Of a stretch of 64,000 nucleotides of DNA, positions 17,879 through 27,441 are shown piece after piece. Location of the stretch: assembly GCF_030408815.1 (NCBI RefSeq), contig NZ_CP047355.1:2542001-2606000 (forward strand), read 5' to 3'. Positions within the stretch are counted from its first letter, which is position 1. Each line of letters begins with the position of its first letter. The position numbers and the translations under genes were made by a program. A model generated the notes under the pieces. The model saw only the letters and a list, made by a program, of their open reading frames with translations. It was not told the origin of the DNA and did no database searches. The DNA is from Corynebacterium freiburgense (GTDB lineage: Bacteria; Actinomycetota; Actinomycetes; Mycobacteriales; Mycobacteriaceae).

Positions 17879-18363
17879 CCAGGCAACCACACCTCCGCAA
17901 AACCGGGGTTCGAACTACCGCCGCTATGCTGCTACTCAGCAGCACAATCCTCGGATTAGTAGGCTGCAATTCCCCTCGGGAAGTAGTGCAATCAACCTGG
18001 CAAATCACCAATGTGTATACCAAACCAGGAACACCAAGCGGATTGCCCGACACAGTCGCAGGAAGCGCAACTATGGTTTTTGGGGAATCCACAGTTGCCG
18101 GTTTTACTGGGTGCTCGCCATTTCAAGGCCAAGTGAAATTTACAAAAGATGGCAGTGCAGCACCTGCGGCCGAAGCAGACCATGTAGAGTTTATTCGCAT
18201 AGAAATGCGCGAACCAGAATGCTCTGGCAAAGAACGTTTTTATCATGACGCCTTGGCCGAAATGCTACAAGGCGGATTTAGCATCACCCACGACGGAGAT
18301 GAATTAGTGTTTACCCAAAATGGTGAAGACATTGATCGTCCTGGGTTTCGGCTCGTGGATTAA
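17866..18363 (+). CDS. META-domain lipoprotein
   Basis: A secreted lipoprotein of about 165 residues. A lipobox LVGC follows a hydrophobic stretch (AAMLLLSSTILGLVGC), so the mature protein would be lipidated on that Cys. The rest resembles a META (HslJ-like) domain: STWQI near the start, FTGCSPFQG and a late CSG. META proteins are linked to stress or resistance phenotypes. I favour the ATG at 17866, because AAGGAG lies 9 bases upstream; an ATG at 17875 overlaps the otsA stop as ATGA and is also possible. The gene sits between otsA and otsB as in C. glutamicum. Confidence 0.82.
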   Translation: MLAMTRQPHLRKTGVRTTAAMLLLSSTILGLVGCNSPREVVQSTWQITNVYTKPGTPSGLPDTVAGSATMVFGESTVAGFTGCSPFQGQVKFTKDGSAAPAAEADHVEFIRIEMREPECSGKERFYHDALAEMLQGGFSITHDGDELVFTQNGEDIDRPGFRLVD

Positions 18364-18584
18364 TAGTCGTAGTAGGGCCTCTGAATTGTTCCTTGTTTGT
18401 TGGGCTGGACCTCATGCGGGGTTTTAGAGCTCGAAGGTTTGGCTTTAATCCTAGCTTTGGAGGCCAATGTGGCTGGTGGGGTTTTTGGGGTTTGTGGGCT
18501 TAAGTTGTCACATATTCCGCTGAGTCGGCCTGGTGGAGGGCTTGTTTTGACCTGGCTTTTGCGGGGTATGTGGCGTTTGTGGTT

Positions 18585-18632
18585 TTTGGCCGGTGGTTTG
18601 GCCGGTAGTTTGGCCGGTGGTTTGGCCGGTGG
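18585..18632. repeat. 12-bp tandem repeat, four copies
   Basis: Four consecutive units of TTTGGCCGGTGG (the second has TAG at its end) at 18585, 18597, 18609 and 18621, directly before repeat block B. Confidence 0.95.
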
Positions 18633-18636
18633 TCGG

Positions 18637-19206
18637 GTTGTGTGCTTGTGGTGACTTGGGATTTGGTTGTGTAAGTCCGGTGACCTGGGATTTGGTTGGC
18701 TCTGGATGAAAGCTGGTCGGTCCTTTCGGGTGCTGGTTGGGTGTGTTGTCACAGATTCCATTTTTTCGGCTGTTTTTATGGAATTTGTGACACGATAGGT
18801 AGGGAACCTGTCACAGATTCCATTTTTTTCGTTGTTTTGATGGAATCTGTGACAAACCCCAGGTCAACGCTTGTGCGCAATGTTGGTTGCTGTCACAAAT
18901 TCCATTTTTTCGGCGGATTTTATGGAATCTGCGACAGTCGGCATAAAAACATCACTAGTTCAATAGGGTGGGCCTATCAAACACCCCGGAAAGCGGCTCG
19001 AAGGCTCGGGAAACCATCCATCTCACCCCGAAAACCAGCTCAAACCCCGCGAAGCCCTGGATTTTCAACCCCACCAACCCGAAAACCAGGCAGATCTAAC
19101 ACACCCCACCCCCCCGAAATCAGGCAGATTTCACATCACCCACAACCCACCACCACATTTCCCCAGCTCACACCCCAAGACCAAGAGCCCACAACACAAA
19201 TCTGCC
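18637..19206. repeat. Duplicated intergenic block, copy B
   Basis: Closely matches 12440-12977. It has one extra segment of about 30 bases at its left end, which itself looks like a duplication of GTGACCTGGGATTTGG. It contains hairpin triplet 18747-18936. The frame of otsB stays open through this block, but the resulting peptide is repeat-encoded and has no start signal, so I do not extend otsB into it. Confidence 0.9.
18747..18936. repeat. Triplet of 46-bp hairpin elements (array B)
   Basis: Inverted repeats at 18747-18792, 18809-18854 and 18891-18936. Arms are TGTCACAGATTCCAT with ATGGAATTTGTGACA in the first; the other two vary slightly. Lengths (46) and gaps (16 and 36) equal those of array A. 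Confidence 0.95.
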
Positions 19207-19313
19207 GGCCAGTCCTATATCAATGCCTTCTAGGGGCATTTCGTTCATCTTCCCGCTCACTCAAAAAATTCAGACACCCCATACTCGTTGAGATTGCTGG
19301 CAAGATAGAGAGC

Positions 19314-19997
19314 ATGGCCCCGCTACTAGTAATTTCTGATTTCGATGGCACACTCGCGGGTTTTAATACCAACCCCATGAATGTTCCAGTGAATTCAAAG
19401 TCGATTGCAGCCCTTGAACAACTCGCTACTCAACCAAATACCCGCGTGGTTATCCTTTCGGGGCGTTCACTGGTTGATTTGCAGCAACTTGCACCTGTGA
19501 CGGATGCGATTGAGCTTGTAGGCAGCCATGGAGCGGAGGGTACAAAACCGGCTGTGCTTTCCTTAGAGCAGCAACGTCTCCTTGCCGAAATCGAACATGA
19601 CCTTAGAGCGTTAATCACAAACCATAATGGTGCCCGCTTAGAAGTGAAGCCATTTCATAGGGTTTTGCATACCCGAGGCATGCCTGGCGACGGTGAAGAA
19701 TTATTGCAACAAGCCATGGCATTATCCCGTCCTGGGGTGCATGTTACTCACGGCAAGTGCATTTTAGAGTTTTCGGTTTTGGATACCTCCAAAGGCGGTT
19801 GGATTCGCGCTCATCGCGGGGATGCCAATGTGATTTTTATTGGCGACGACGCTACAGATGAAACTGGTTTTGCCGTTCTTGGACCGACTGATATGGGCAT
19901 TAAAGTCGGCCCAGGAGACACTCAAGCACTTTTACGGCTCGCGTCCCTACATGACGTTGCCGATTTTCTTAGTGCACTCGCGGCGCAGCGATCGTAG
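19314..19997 (+). CDS. otsB: Trehalose-6-phosphate phosphatase
   Basis: Removes phosphate from trehalose-6-phosphate to give trehalose, completing the OtsAB pathway. 227 residues, HAD superfamily: DFDGTLAGF near the N-terminus (nucleophile Asp), ILSGRSL, GSHGAEG and FIGDDATDETGF. The frame is open far upstream, but only the ATG at 19314 (purine-rich AAGATAGAGAGC before it) starts the conserved MAPLLVISDFDG. The 3' end overlaps the convergent LacI-type gene by 29 bases. Confidence 0.94.
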   Translation: MAPLLVISDFDGTLAGFNTNPMNVPVNSKSIAALEQLATQPNTRVVILSGRSLVDLQQLAPVTDAIELVGSHGAEGTKPAVLSLEQQRLLAEIEHDLRALITNHNGARLEVKPFHRVLHTRGMPGDGEELLQQAMALSRPGVHVTHGKCILEFSVLDTSKGGWIRAHRGDANVIFIGDDATDETGFAVLGPTDMGIKVGPGDTQALLRLASLHDVADFLSALAAQRS

Positions 19998-21030
19998 CGC
20001 CTTCGAACCACGTGGTTTCTAGGATTCTTCGAGGTTCAATGTCTTCACCTTCGATAAGTCGAAATAGTGTTTGCCCAGCCGCTGCACCTTTTTCCCGGTT
20101 TGGTTGCATTACAGTGGCTATATTTCGGTGAATCGCAGTGGAAATACCATCGAAGCCCGTCACCGATAAGTCCTCCGGCACTCGAATGCCTTTTTGGTCG
20201 GCGTAATCTAGCACGCCCAATGCCATTGAATCCGTAGTGCATAGTACGGCAGTAATATCGGGGTTGGATTCTAGGAGTTCACGTGCTGCTTCGCGGTTAT
20301 TTTGCCGATCGTTAATATGCCGTTCTACCACAGGAATATTGTGCTCTATTCCTGCTTGCTTAAACACATCCAATGCCCCCATAACTCGTGACCGTTGGAC
20401 ATGGAGAGAAGCTGTATCTAAGCGTTCTTTACTTACTGGCCCATCATTTCGAACACGATCAAGACGAATGCATAAGATACCAATTCGGCGGTGACCAGCA
20501 TCAACCAATGCTTGAGCAGCCGGGGCGATAGCGGCGCGGTCGTCGATACCTACAAATGGCAAACTTGTATCTGCGGGTTGATCACACACAACGAGTGGCA
20601 ATTGGCGGGCTATAGCAGCCTGTAAGTAGGGATCATTCGCGGCTACTGAATACACTACAAACCCATCAACCACAGCGGAGTTAACTAATTCGGGAGCCAC
20701 TGATCCCGATGGTTTTGCGGGCACCAGTGTTAGCGCCGCCCCACGGTGTTGTCCTACTTCCGCCATTCCGGCCAGAAAATCTACTGACGCCAAGTCTTCG
20801 AACGCGTATGTGAGATGGTCAGTAAATAGAACTCCGATGGTGCCAGTACGTCGACGTCGCAATGACCGCGCAGTGGGATCGGGTCCTGCATACCCCAATC
20901 GCGTGGCAGTGGCTAGAATACGTTCTCTAAGCTCAGGCGAGAGCTGTTCGGGTCGATTATATGCATTTGAAACTGTAGTCCGTGAAACACCCAACTCGCG
21001 CGCCAGTGTGGCGAGGGTTTGCTTTGCCAT
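19969..21030 (-). CDS. ipsA: LacI-family transcriptional regulator, IpsA type
   Basis: A 353-residue repressor/activator: N-terminal helix-turn-helix (TLATLARELGVSRTTVSNAYNR, residues 5-26), hinge (about 50-60) and periplasmic-binding-like effector domain (IGVLFTDHLTYAF, VGIDDRAAI, VTGFDGISTA). In C. glutamicum the LacI regulator at this place next to otsB is IpsA, which responds to myo-inositol and controls inositol-phosphate synthase and hence mycothiol and lipid synthesis. The name here rests on synteny and family. It overlaps otsB at the 3' end and is divergent from the zinc transporter across about 70 bases. Confidence 0.85.
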   Translation of the reverse strand: MAKQTLATLARELGVSRTTVSNAYNRPEQLSPELRERILATATRLGYAGPDPTARSLRRRRTGTIGVLFTDHLTYAFEDLASVDFLAGMAEVGQHRGAALTLVPAKPSGSVAPELVNSAVVDGFVVYSVAANDPYLQAAIARQLPLVVCDQPADTSLPFVGIDDRAAIAPAAQALVDAGHRRIGILCIRLDRVRNDGPVSKERLDTASLHVQRSRVMGALDVFKQAGIEHNIPVVERHINDRQNNREAARELLESNPDITAVLCTTDSMALGVLDYADQKGIRVPEDLSVTGFDGISTAIHRNIATVMQPNREKGAAAGQTLFRLIEGEDIEPRRILETTWFEGATIAAPRVH

Positions 21031-21059
21031 ATATCGAATTTAACAGTTTCACGCTCGAC

Positions 21060-21085
21060 GCACTTGACAAACATTTCCATTTTCA
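21060..21085 (+). promoter_or_regulatory. znuA promoter with possible Zur site
   Basis: TTGACA at 21064-21069 is a good -35 box. The overlapping sequence TGACAAACATTTCCATTTTCA (21065-21085) has partial dyad symmetry (TGA...TCA, A/T-rich arms) like corynebacterial Zur boxes. The zinc transporter downstream makes Zur control likely, but the match is imperfect. Confidence 0.4.
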
Positions 21086-21099
21086 CAATCGTGGAATTC

Positions 21100-22047
21100 A
21101 TGATTCGTCGCTTACTATCTATTTCTGCTGTTGCGCTACTGGCAGTTTCTTGCTCATCCCCCTCGACAACAGAATCGAATGCAAGCAGCGCCAGTTCTTC
21201 AGCAAATACTGACACCGTGCAGATTGTTGCCTCCACTCAGGTTTGGGCAGATGTCGCTGAAAAAGTTGTCCCTAATGCGGAGATCAAACCTATTATTACT
21301 GGTCAAGATATTGATCCCCACTCGTTTGAGCCGACTGCTTCAGACCTTGCTGAAGCCCGCGACGCAGATATTATTGTTGTTGGCGGTGGCGGATATGATG
21401 CGTGGTTGTATAACGGCGTTGAAGAACAAAAGGTCATACACGCGCTTCCGCTTTCAGAAGGGCACTCCCACCAAGGACATTCCCACGACGATCACTCCCA
21501 TAAAGAGCACTCCCATGAGGGCGAGGGTGACCACAATCACCATGGGCATGGCGCCAATGAACATATTTGGTTCGATACTCACGCAGTTGCAGACCTCGCG
21601 GTAGATCTCGCCAAGAAGGTCAATGAAGTATCCCCCACAACGGAAACCACCCCGGAAAAAGTAGAGGATTCACTCAAGCAGGCCAATGATCTGATTCACG
21701 CGCTTCCCGACGCCAAGGTTGCACAAACCCATGCCATTGCGGACCTCGTCATTGCGCATAGCAATATGCAGGATGTTACCCCGGAGGGCTACCACCATTC
21801 TTCCGTAAATGAATCCGAACCCACCGCCGCCGATGTTGCAGCATTCCTCGATTTAGTGAATGCAAAAGGTTTAGACGTGCTTATCGACGCCCCGCAAACT
21901 GCAACAGACACCACCAAACGTATCCGCGAAGCTGCGGAACAGCAGGGAATTAAAATCGTTGATGTGTACGAAATGCCCAAGAAGGACGAAAACTATTTCG
22001 ACTTTTTGAATGATTTTGCTCAGCGTCTTTCGGATGCAGCAAAGTGA
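21100..22047 (+). CDS. znuA: Zinc ABC transporter substrate-binding lipoprotein
   Basis: A 315-residue cluster A-I metal-binding lipoprotein. MIRRLLSIS... ending AVSC gives a lipobox, so it is tethered outside the membrane. Metal-ligand regions: DPHSFEPTASD, a His/Asp-rich loop (about residues 122-152, repeated GHSH / DHSH), EHIWFDTHAV, and a later HSN. The His-rich loop is typical of zinc-specific ZnuA proteins rather than Mn/Fe ones. The ATG at 21100 begins the signal peptide; the frame extends upstream without meaning. The stop overlaps the ATPase start (GTGA). Confidence 0.93.
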   Translation: MIRRLLSISAVALLAVSCSSPSTTESNASSASSSANTDTVQIVASTQVWADVAEKVVPNAEIKPIITGQDIDPHSFEPTASDLAEARDADIIVVGGGGYDAWLYNGVEEQKVIHALPLSEGHSHQGHSHDDHSHKEHSHEGEGDHNHHGHGANEHIWFDTHAVADLAVDLAKKVNEVSPTTETTPEKVEDSLKQANDLIHALPDAKVAQTHAIADLVIAHSNMQDVTPEGYHHSSVNESEPTAADVAAFLDLVNAKGLDVLIDAPQTATDTTKRIREAAEQQGIKIVDVYEMPKKDENYFDFLNDFAQRLSDAAK

Positions 22048-22733
22048 TCCTTTCGCTTTCAAACGCCACTATTGAGCCCCTTTGGTCGGGGCTCAATTTA
22101 GAACTTCAGCAAGGTGAATTCCTTACTGTGCTCGGGCCCAATGGGGTGGGAAAATCAACTTTACTTTCGATTATTCTAGGTACCCGAAAACTTACTTCTG
22201 GCTCTGTTTCCAGTACCTCCCGGGTTGGCTATATTCCCCAACAGCGCATGTTTCCTTCAGAGCTTCCGCTCCGCGCTAGAGACCTAGTGAGTCTCGCACT
22301 TGCCCACGGCGTAACCTCAAAGCGCCGCGCCAACCGCCGCGACGTCGAAAATCTCCTCGATCGCGTTGGAGCCGCACATTTAGCCGATCAGCGAGTCGGT
22401 TCGCTCTCTGGAGGCCAACAGCAACTTCTCCGCCAAGCCCAAGCCCTTGCCGGCAATCCGGAGCTTTTACTATGCGATGAGCCACTGCTAAGCCTCGACC
22501 CTCATATGGAGAAACGCACTGTTGAACTCCTGAAATCTTCCGGTAGTGCCATTGTTTTTGTTACCCATTCCATTAATCCAGTTATAAAAGCCACCGACCG
22601 AGTTCTTTACCTCGCTCCTCATGGGCATGTGATTGGGGCCGTGGAATCCGTTATGCGTAGTGACGTTCTTTCCGAACTCTATGGCACCCATATTGAAGTA
22701 GTACGTGTTGGCGATCGAATGATTGTGGTGTGA
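22044..22733 (+). CDS. znuC: Zinc ABC transporter ATP-binding protein
   Basis: A 229-residue ABC ATPase: Walker A GPNGVGKST (near 35-43), Q-loop PQQRMF, signature LSGGQQQLLRQA, Walker B LLLCDEP, and switch THSINP. It powers zinc uptake with the neighbouring permease. GTG start overlapping the stop of the binding-protein gene by 4 bases, which indicates translational coupling. Confidence 0.93.
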   Translation: MILSLSNATIEPLWSGLNLELQQGEFLTVLGPNGVGKSTLLSIILGTRKLTSGSVSSTSRVGYIPQQRMFPSELPLRARDLVSLALAHGVTSKRRANRRDVENLLDRVGAAHLADQRVGSLSGGQQQLLRQAQALAGNPELLLCDEPLLSLDPHMEKRTVELLKSSGSAIVFVTHSINPVIKATDRVLYLAPHGHVIGAVESVMRSDVLSELYGTHIEVVRVGDRMIVV

Positions 22734-22734
22734 C

Positions 22735-23583
22735 ATGGAATTCTATGAAGAAACCCTACGGTTACTAAACGTCGATTTTGTTATACAAGGGCTTATCGCC
22801 GCCACGCTACTCGGCATTGTTTCTGGTGTTATGGCACCGTTTGTAGTTATTCGAAGAATGTCCTTTGCGGTGCACGGCACTTCTGAACTCGCACTCATGG
22901 GCGCTTCGGCAGCACTACTCGCCGGCCTTAATATCGGTATCGGCGCTGTAATTGGATCCATTGTTGCAGCCATAATCCTTGCCCTTTTGGGCATGAAAAA
23001 CCAAGATAGCGCAATTGGTGTGGTGTTTAGTTTTGGTATGGGTCTCTCGGTGTTATTTATCCACCTCTACCCCGGCCGAGCCAGCACAGCTTTTACCCTC
23101 CTGACCGGACAAATCGTTGGCGTATCTGGTGCCAATGTCAAATTGCTTGCCATTATTGTCGTTATCGTAATTGGCACGATCGCTTTGCTTTGGCGGCCTC
23201 TCCTCTACGCTGCGGCTGACCCTATTTTGGCATCTGCATCGGGTATAAATATCAAACTAATGTCGGTAATATTCGCCGTTTTGGTCGGACTCACATCTGC
23301 CCAATCCGTACAAATCGTAGGGGCGCTTTTGGTTATGGCGCTGCTTATTACACCGGGAGCCGCAGCTGTAAGTGTTACCGCAAATCCAATGCTTGCCGTT
23401 GTTCTATCTACCTTGTTTTCACTCAGTGCCGCAGTCGGTGGATTTGTATTATCGCTGGCACCAGGGCTCCCGGTAAGCGTGTTTGTAACCAGCATTTCCT
23501 TTGTTATTTATCTAATCTGCCGCGGTATCGGTGCTCTAAAAGAACAGCGCATAACTACTAACAAAAGGCAACAAGCAAAATAA
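22735..23583 (+). CDS. znuB: Zinc ABC transporter permease
   Basis: A 282-residue ABC-3 family permease with 8-9 hydrophobic segments. MEFYEETLRLLNVDFVIQGLIAA... then GVMAPFVVIRRMSFAVHGTSE is the standard N-terminal pattern of ZnuB/MntB proteins, and LVGLTSAQSVQIVGALLVMALL the late one. The ATG at 22735 follows the ATPase stop by one base; a longer frame from 22723 overlaps the ATPase. Last gene of the three-gene zinc operon. Confidence 0.93.
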   Translation: MEFYEETLRLLNVDFVIQGLIAATLLGIVSGVMAPFVVIRRMSFAVHGTSELALMGASAALLAGLNIGIGAVIGSIVAAIILALLGMKNQDSAIGVVFSFGMGLSVLFIHLYPGRASTAFTLLTGQIVGVSGANVKLLAIIVVIVIGTIALLWRPLLYAAADPILASASGINIKLMSVIFAVLVGLTSAQSVQIVGALLVMALLITPGAAAVSVTANPMLAVVLSTLFSLSAAVGGFVLSLAPGLPVSVFVTSISFVIYLICRGIGALKEQRITTNKRQQAK

Positions 23584-23610
23584 AAAACCCGCCTCCGAAG
23601 AGGACGGGGG
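23582..23610 (-). terminator. Intrinsic terminator of the NYN gene
   Basis: Stem CCCG-CCTC / GAGG-(A)-CGGG with a CGAA loop at 23588-23608. Reading the minus strand, it is followed by six T residues (23587-23582), so it fits the minus-strand NYN gene best. It abuts the znuB stop, so it may also stop plus-strand transcripts partly. Confidence 0.75.
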
Positions 23611-23661
23611 AGTTATGGCTCAAATTCTACATAAGTTGCAAAATTTGTCAAAAGTGCGCCC

Positions 23662-24435
23662 CTACCAGGAGGGAGGCTTGCTATTCTTCCCAACCGTATC
23701 AGGCATTTGACAGCGAATAAATGCGTCACATGTTAAGTAAAAATGCCAATCACCGCGCTCATTTTTCGCATTCTTCAATAGGGAATTATGGGGACGTTGC
23801 CCCTGTGGATTAACTATTCCCAGAGGAACCCGTGAACGAACAAATTCAACGGGCAGCGACAAGTCTGAATCATTCGAAAAAACAATCGCGGCATCGATCA
23901 TGTTTTCATATACGTCCCGCATCAAATGCGTAGCCAAATTGACGTCACTCCCCTTTTCCTCGCTATGAAAATAGGAAACTAGAAAAGTTGCATCATCAAT
24001 ATTTACTCCAGCTTTGTCTCTCACCTTTATTGGCCACTGTGAATGGTAAACCTCAGGCCTTCCACCACTGCCTTTGATAGCTAGGGGAGCGTATTTTACC
24101 CGACTTACATAGCGGCCCAGTTCTAGATGATCGATATGGTTGCCGTCTTGTATCGCGTTAAAGTAACTTGTTTGATCATAGAGAGCTTGGAGGTCACGTG
24201 ACTCAGAAATTTTAGCTGAGCAAAAGACAATTTTTGCAAAATCAATATCCCCCCAAGTTTCTTTCATCTGTTTATGCTGACCGTAAAACCCTGTTTTTCT
24301 AATGCAATCAACTACGTATTTTGCAAGAATTCTAGGCGAATACCACTTCCATTGCTCTGTTCTCTCTTTAAAAAGCGAACGACCCCCGTAATACACGTTA
24401 TAACCATCAAAATAGACGCCAACGCGCGTTACCAT
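23662..24435 (-). CDS. NYN-domain protein (PIN-like ribonuclease fold)
   Basis: A 257-residue protein of the NYN / DUF88 type. N-terminal VGVYFDGYNVYYGG has the first catalytic Asp and Asn, and VFSNDSDLSLPVEFVR the later acidic cluster; GIVNPQGQRPHNSLLKNA follows. Such proteins are metal-dependent nucleases of the PIN-like fold, often acting on RNA and sometimes found in defence or toxin contexts. The gene stands alone between znuB and rlmB, with its own terminator and a dyad upstream. Nothing else nearby looks like a defence system. The specific target is unknown. Confidence 0.85.
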   Translation of the reverse strand: MVTRVGVYFDGYNVYYGGRSLFKERTEQWKWYSPRILAKYVVDCIRKTGFYGQHKQMKETWGDIDFAKIVFCSAKISESRDLQALYDQTSYFNAIQDGNHIDHLELGRYVSRVKYAPLAIKGSGGRPEVYHSQWPIKVRDKAGVNIDDATFLVSYFHSEEKGSDVNLATHLMRDVYENMIDAAIVFSNDSDLSLPVEFVRSRVPLGIVNPQGQRPHNSLLKNAKNERGDWHFYLTCDAFIRCQMPDTVGKNSKPPSW

Positions 24436-24458
24436 TTCTCCCTCTCATTTTCGGCAAT

Positions 24459-24493
24459 AATGACAATATTACCATTACATGTAAATTGTCATT
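24459..24493. promoter_or_regulatory. Dyad upstream of the NYN gene
   Basis: AATGACAATATTAC (24459-24472) and GTAAATTGTCATT (24481-24493) form an imperfect inverted repeat with one single-base length difference. It lies 24-58 bases before the NYN start, where an operator would act. The binding protein is unknown. Confidence 0.5.
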
Positions 24494-24542
24494 CCCTTGC
24501 CAAAAATTTTGCGCTTCGCCGAAATAGTTAACAGCAGAAAAA

Positions 24543-25493
24543 CTAGGATGAATGCGTCTTTCGCCGCTGTCGGGCAAATTCACTGAGCACTACACCGGCG
24601 GCTACAGAAGCGTTAAGAGACTCAACCCAATCTGTCATTGGAATAGACATAATGGTGTCGCAGGTTTCGTGTACTAAGCGAGACATGCCTTTGCCTTCAG
24701 AACCAACAACAATCACAGTCGGGCCAGTCCCGTCGTAGGTGTCAATGGTGTGATCTCCGCCAGTGTCCAACCCTACTACTTGGTATCCTGCCTGCTGGAA
24801 CCGCTTAAGGGTTCGAGTCATATTGGTGGCTTTTGCCACTGGCAACCTTGCGGCTGTTCCTGCTGAGGTGCGCCAGGCTACAGCTGTAACGGATGCTGAG
24901 CGGCGTTCGGGGATTACTACACCGTGGCCACCGAATGCAGCAACTGAGCGGATCACTGCGCCGAGATTACGGGGATCGGTGATATTGTCCAGGCAAACTA
25001 TCAGCCCATCCTCCCCGGCGGCATCTACTTGGGCAATAAGGTCTTCAACATCCACATACTTGTAGTTTGGGATTTGTAGACCAATGCCCTGGTGCATGGG
25101 GTTGCCGGTCATGCGGTCCATTTCATGCTTGGATATTTCTAAAATGGGAATGCTGCGAGCCGCACAAGTATGGACTGCTTCGGTAAGGCGGTCGTCGTTA
25201 GTCGCTCCCTGGACTACGTACAACGTACTGGCTGGAACTTTTGCATGCAGACATTCGACGACTGGGTTACGTCCAACCACGAGTTCGCTGGTTTGTTCCT
25301 TTACATGGCGCCCTGAGTCCCGGCGTTCACGTTCCAGCTTTCGCTTATGCGCGGGGTGATAAACGCGGTCTTCTGCTTTCGGGGTAGGACCTTTACCGCG
25401 TAGCCCGCGGCGTCGTTGTCCGCCTGATCCGATTTGAGCGCCTTTTTTATTTGTTTTCCGAACAGCGCCTTGGCGTCGAGAATTGCCTGCCAT
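24543..25493 (-). CDS. rlmB: 23S rRNA (guanosine-2'-O-)-methyltransferase, SpoU family
   Basis: A 316-residue TrmH/SpoU-family rRNA methyltransferase. A basic N-terminal tail (1-65, many Arg/Lys) comes before the L30e-like substrate-binding domain ([12 protein letters not shown]). The SPOUT catalytic domain shows [22 protein letters not shown] (motif 1), [10 protein letters not shown] (motif 2) and [18 protein letters not shown] (motif 3), forming the SAM knot. It directly follows cysS with a 3-base gap, a pairing that is common in actinobacteria. Confidence 0.94.
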   Translation of the reverse strand: MAGNSRRQGAVRKTNKKGAQIGSGGQRRRGLRGKGPTPKAEDRVYHPAHKRKLERERRDSGRHVKEQTSELVVGRNPVVECLHAKVPASTLYVVQGATNDDRLTEAVHTCAARSIPILEISKHEMDRMTGNPMHQGIGLQIPNYKYVDVEDLIAQVDAAGEDGLIVCLDNITDPRNLGAVIRSVAAFGGHGVVIPERRSASVTAVAWRTSAGTAARLPVAKATNMTRTLKRFQQAGYQVVGLDTGGDHTIDTYDGTGPTVIVVGSEGKGMSRLVHETCDTIMSIPMTDWVESLNASVAAGVVLSEFARQRRKTHSS

Positions 25494-25496
25494 TGT

Positions 25497-26873
25497 TTAT
25501 TCCTCTTCTTTAAGCGACCATTCGGGGCCGGATGGGGTGTCTACTACTTCAATGCCCGCGTGATTCAGGCGGTCACGGACTTCATCTGCGGTTGCCCAGT
25601 CTTTTTCTGCCCGAGCTACTGCACGGCGCTCAAGTTCCGCTTTTACAAGGATGTCGAGGGCGTCAATAGCCTTCGTTGAAGCGGTTTCACGCCATGTATC
25701 GCTCAACGGATCAACGCCCAGTACAGCCATCATTGCACGTACTTGACCGCCAATTCGCACAGCTTCCGCATGGTTGCCGCTAGCAAGTGCCGTATTACCT
25801 GCACGAACAGAGTTATGAACTTCGGCTAAAGCAGCAGGGACACCAAGATCATCATCAAGGGCTTTTTCAAACTCAGGTGTCCAGGTTGTTTTAGGTACAT
25901 CGCCAAGGCGATGTAAAAACGCCTCGACCCTGCGATACCCAGCGGCGGCTTCTTTAAGCGATTCTTCTGAATACTCGAGCATTGAACGATAATGTGCGCT
26001 GCCAAGGTAATACCGCAGTTCAACGGGGCGAACAATAGTGAGCACATTTGGCACACTCAGCACATTGCCCAGGGATTTACTCATTTTCTCCCCAGACATT
26101 GTCACCCAACCGTTGTGCAACCAATACCGAGCAAACCCATCGCCAGCACCGTGCGCTTGTGCGATCTCATTTTCGTGGTGCGGGAATTGTAAATCTAAAC
26201 CACCGCAGTGAATATCAAATTCACTTCCAAGATACTTGGTCGCCATAGCGGAACATTCAATATGCCAGCCTGGGCGACCTGGGCCCCAAGGCGTCGGCCA
26301 GCTAGGCTCGCCTGGTTTTGCGGCCTTCCACATAGTAAAATCCCGAGGATCTAATTTACCGGTACCAGCGGACTCCCCTTGGTCCATTTCATCGAGTTTC
26401 TGGCCGGAAAGTTTGCCATAATCGGGGATACTTGTGGGTTGAAAATACACATTTCCATCGGCGGCATAACCGTGTCCATTATCAATAATCCGTTGGATAT
26501 ATTCGATCATTTCAGTAACGTGCCCGGTGGCCCGTGGCTCTATTGATGGAGGTCGAACACCTAATTGCCGATACGCCCACTGGAATTCTCGTTCATGAGT
26601 TGCTGCCCATTCCCACCAAGGGCGACCATGTTCTGCAGCTTTTGCGATAATTTTGTCATCAATATCTGTAACATTACGAACAAATGCAACATCAAGCCCT
26701 TTTGCTTCAAGCCAATTCCGCAAAATATCAAAAGCCACGCCAGAACGAACGTGCCCAATATGTGGAATGGTTTGCACTGTGGCACCACACAAGTACACCG
26801 ATGCGTGGCCTTTTCGGATTGGGGTAAAGTCGCGCAGCGTACGAGTATTGGTGTCAAAGAGTCGTAAGTTCAC
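25497..26873 (-). CDS. cysS: Cysteinyl-tRNA synthetase
   Basis: Charges tRNA-Cys. 458 residues, class [10 protein letters not shown] at the N-terminus with the first zinc Cys, PHIGHVRSG (HIGH motif), WHIECSAMA (zinc Cys), [10 protein letters not shown] and EKMSKSLGN (KMSKS). The C-terminal anticodon-binding domain is present ([17 protein letters not shown]). It lies downstream of ispF with about 85 bases between, and is followed closely by rlmB. Confidence 0.97.
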   Translation of the reverse strand: MNLRLFDTNTRTLRDFTPIRKGHASVYLCGATVQTIPHIGHVRSGVAFDILRNWLEAKGLDVAFVRNVTDIDDKIIAKAAEHGRPWWEWAATHEREFQWAYRQLGVRPPSIEPRATGHVTEMIEYIQRIIDNGHGYAADGNVYFQPTSIPDYGKLSGQKLDEMDQGESAGTGKLDPRDFTMWKAAKPGEPSWPTPWGPGRPGWHIECSAMATKYLGSEFDIHCGGLDLQFPHHENEIAQAHGAGDGFARYWLHNGWVTMSGEKMSKSLGNVLSVPNVLTIVRPVELRYYLGSAHYRSMLEYSEESLKEAAAGYRRVEAFLHRLGDVPKTTWTPEFEKALDDDLGVPAALAEVHNSVRAGNTALASGNHAEAVRIGGQVRAMMAVLGVDPLSDTWRETASTKAIDALDILVKAELERRAVARAEKDWATADEVRDRLNHAGIEVVDTPSGPEWSLKEEE

Positions 26874-26958
26874 AATTCCTTAGTGTAACGCCACCCCCGG
26901 CCGCCTTGTGGCATAAGCCTCCAGCAGGCCGTGGGAAGTTCTCCGCGCCAGGCTTGGT

Positions 26959-27441
26959 TTATTGTTCGGGGCGTTTCCATACAACCGCTGTGGCCACGGC
27001 CGCACGCCCTTCACCGCGGCCAGTAAAACCAAGCTGATCCGTAGTGGTTGCAGATACCGATACTGGTGCGCCAATATATTCGCTCATGATTTTTTCGGCT
27101 TCCTTGCGGCGCGGTCCCATTTTAGGACTATTGCCTACAAGCTGTACCGCGGCATTGCCAATAATAAATCCTTCAGTTTCTAAGAGTTCTCGGACTTCTT
27201 TTAGCAACCTTTCGCCTGAAACATTGTCATACTCGCGCTGCCCTACCCCCACAAAGCTGCCCAGATCACCGAGCCCCGATGCGGACAACAAAGCGTCCAC
27301 AACAGCGTGCGCAACGACGTCGCCATCGGAATGCCCCTCACATCCATCAACGTTTTCGAAATGCAAGCAGGCAATCCAGCAAGGTTTTCCGGCTTCCACT
27401 TGGTGTGCATCCGTAGCGATACCAACTCTGGGAATAATCAT
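26959..27441 (-). CDS. ispF: 2-C-methyl-D-erythritol 2,4-cyclodiphosphate synthase
   Basis: Fifth enzyme of the MEP isoprenoid pathway. 160 residues: [15 protein letters not shown] contains the zinc Asp/His pair (D11, H13), [17 protein letters not shown] is the family signature, and [18 protein letters not shown] lies at the C-terminus. Its ATG overlaps the ispD stop (ATGA), so the two are translated together. The frame extends 35 residues upstream inside ispD, but only this ATG begins the conserved sequence. Confidence 0.95.
   Translation of the reverse strand: MIIPRVGIATDAHQVEAGKPCWIACLHFENVDGCEGHSDGDVVAHAVVDALLSASGLGDLGSFVGVGQREYDNVSGERLLKEVRELLETEGFIIGNAAVQLVGNSPKMGPRRKEAEKIMSEYIGAPVSVSATTTDQLGFTGRGEGRAAVATAVVWKRPEQ

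Noticed and set aside
18360..18761. Minus-strand frame opposite the repeat region after the META lipoprotein
   Set aside because: Composition follows the GGCCGGTGGTTT tandem repeats; no start signal or recognisable protein.
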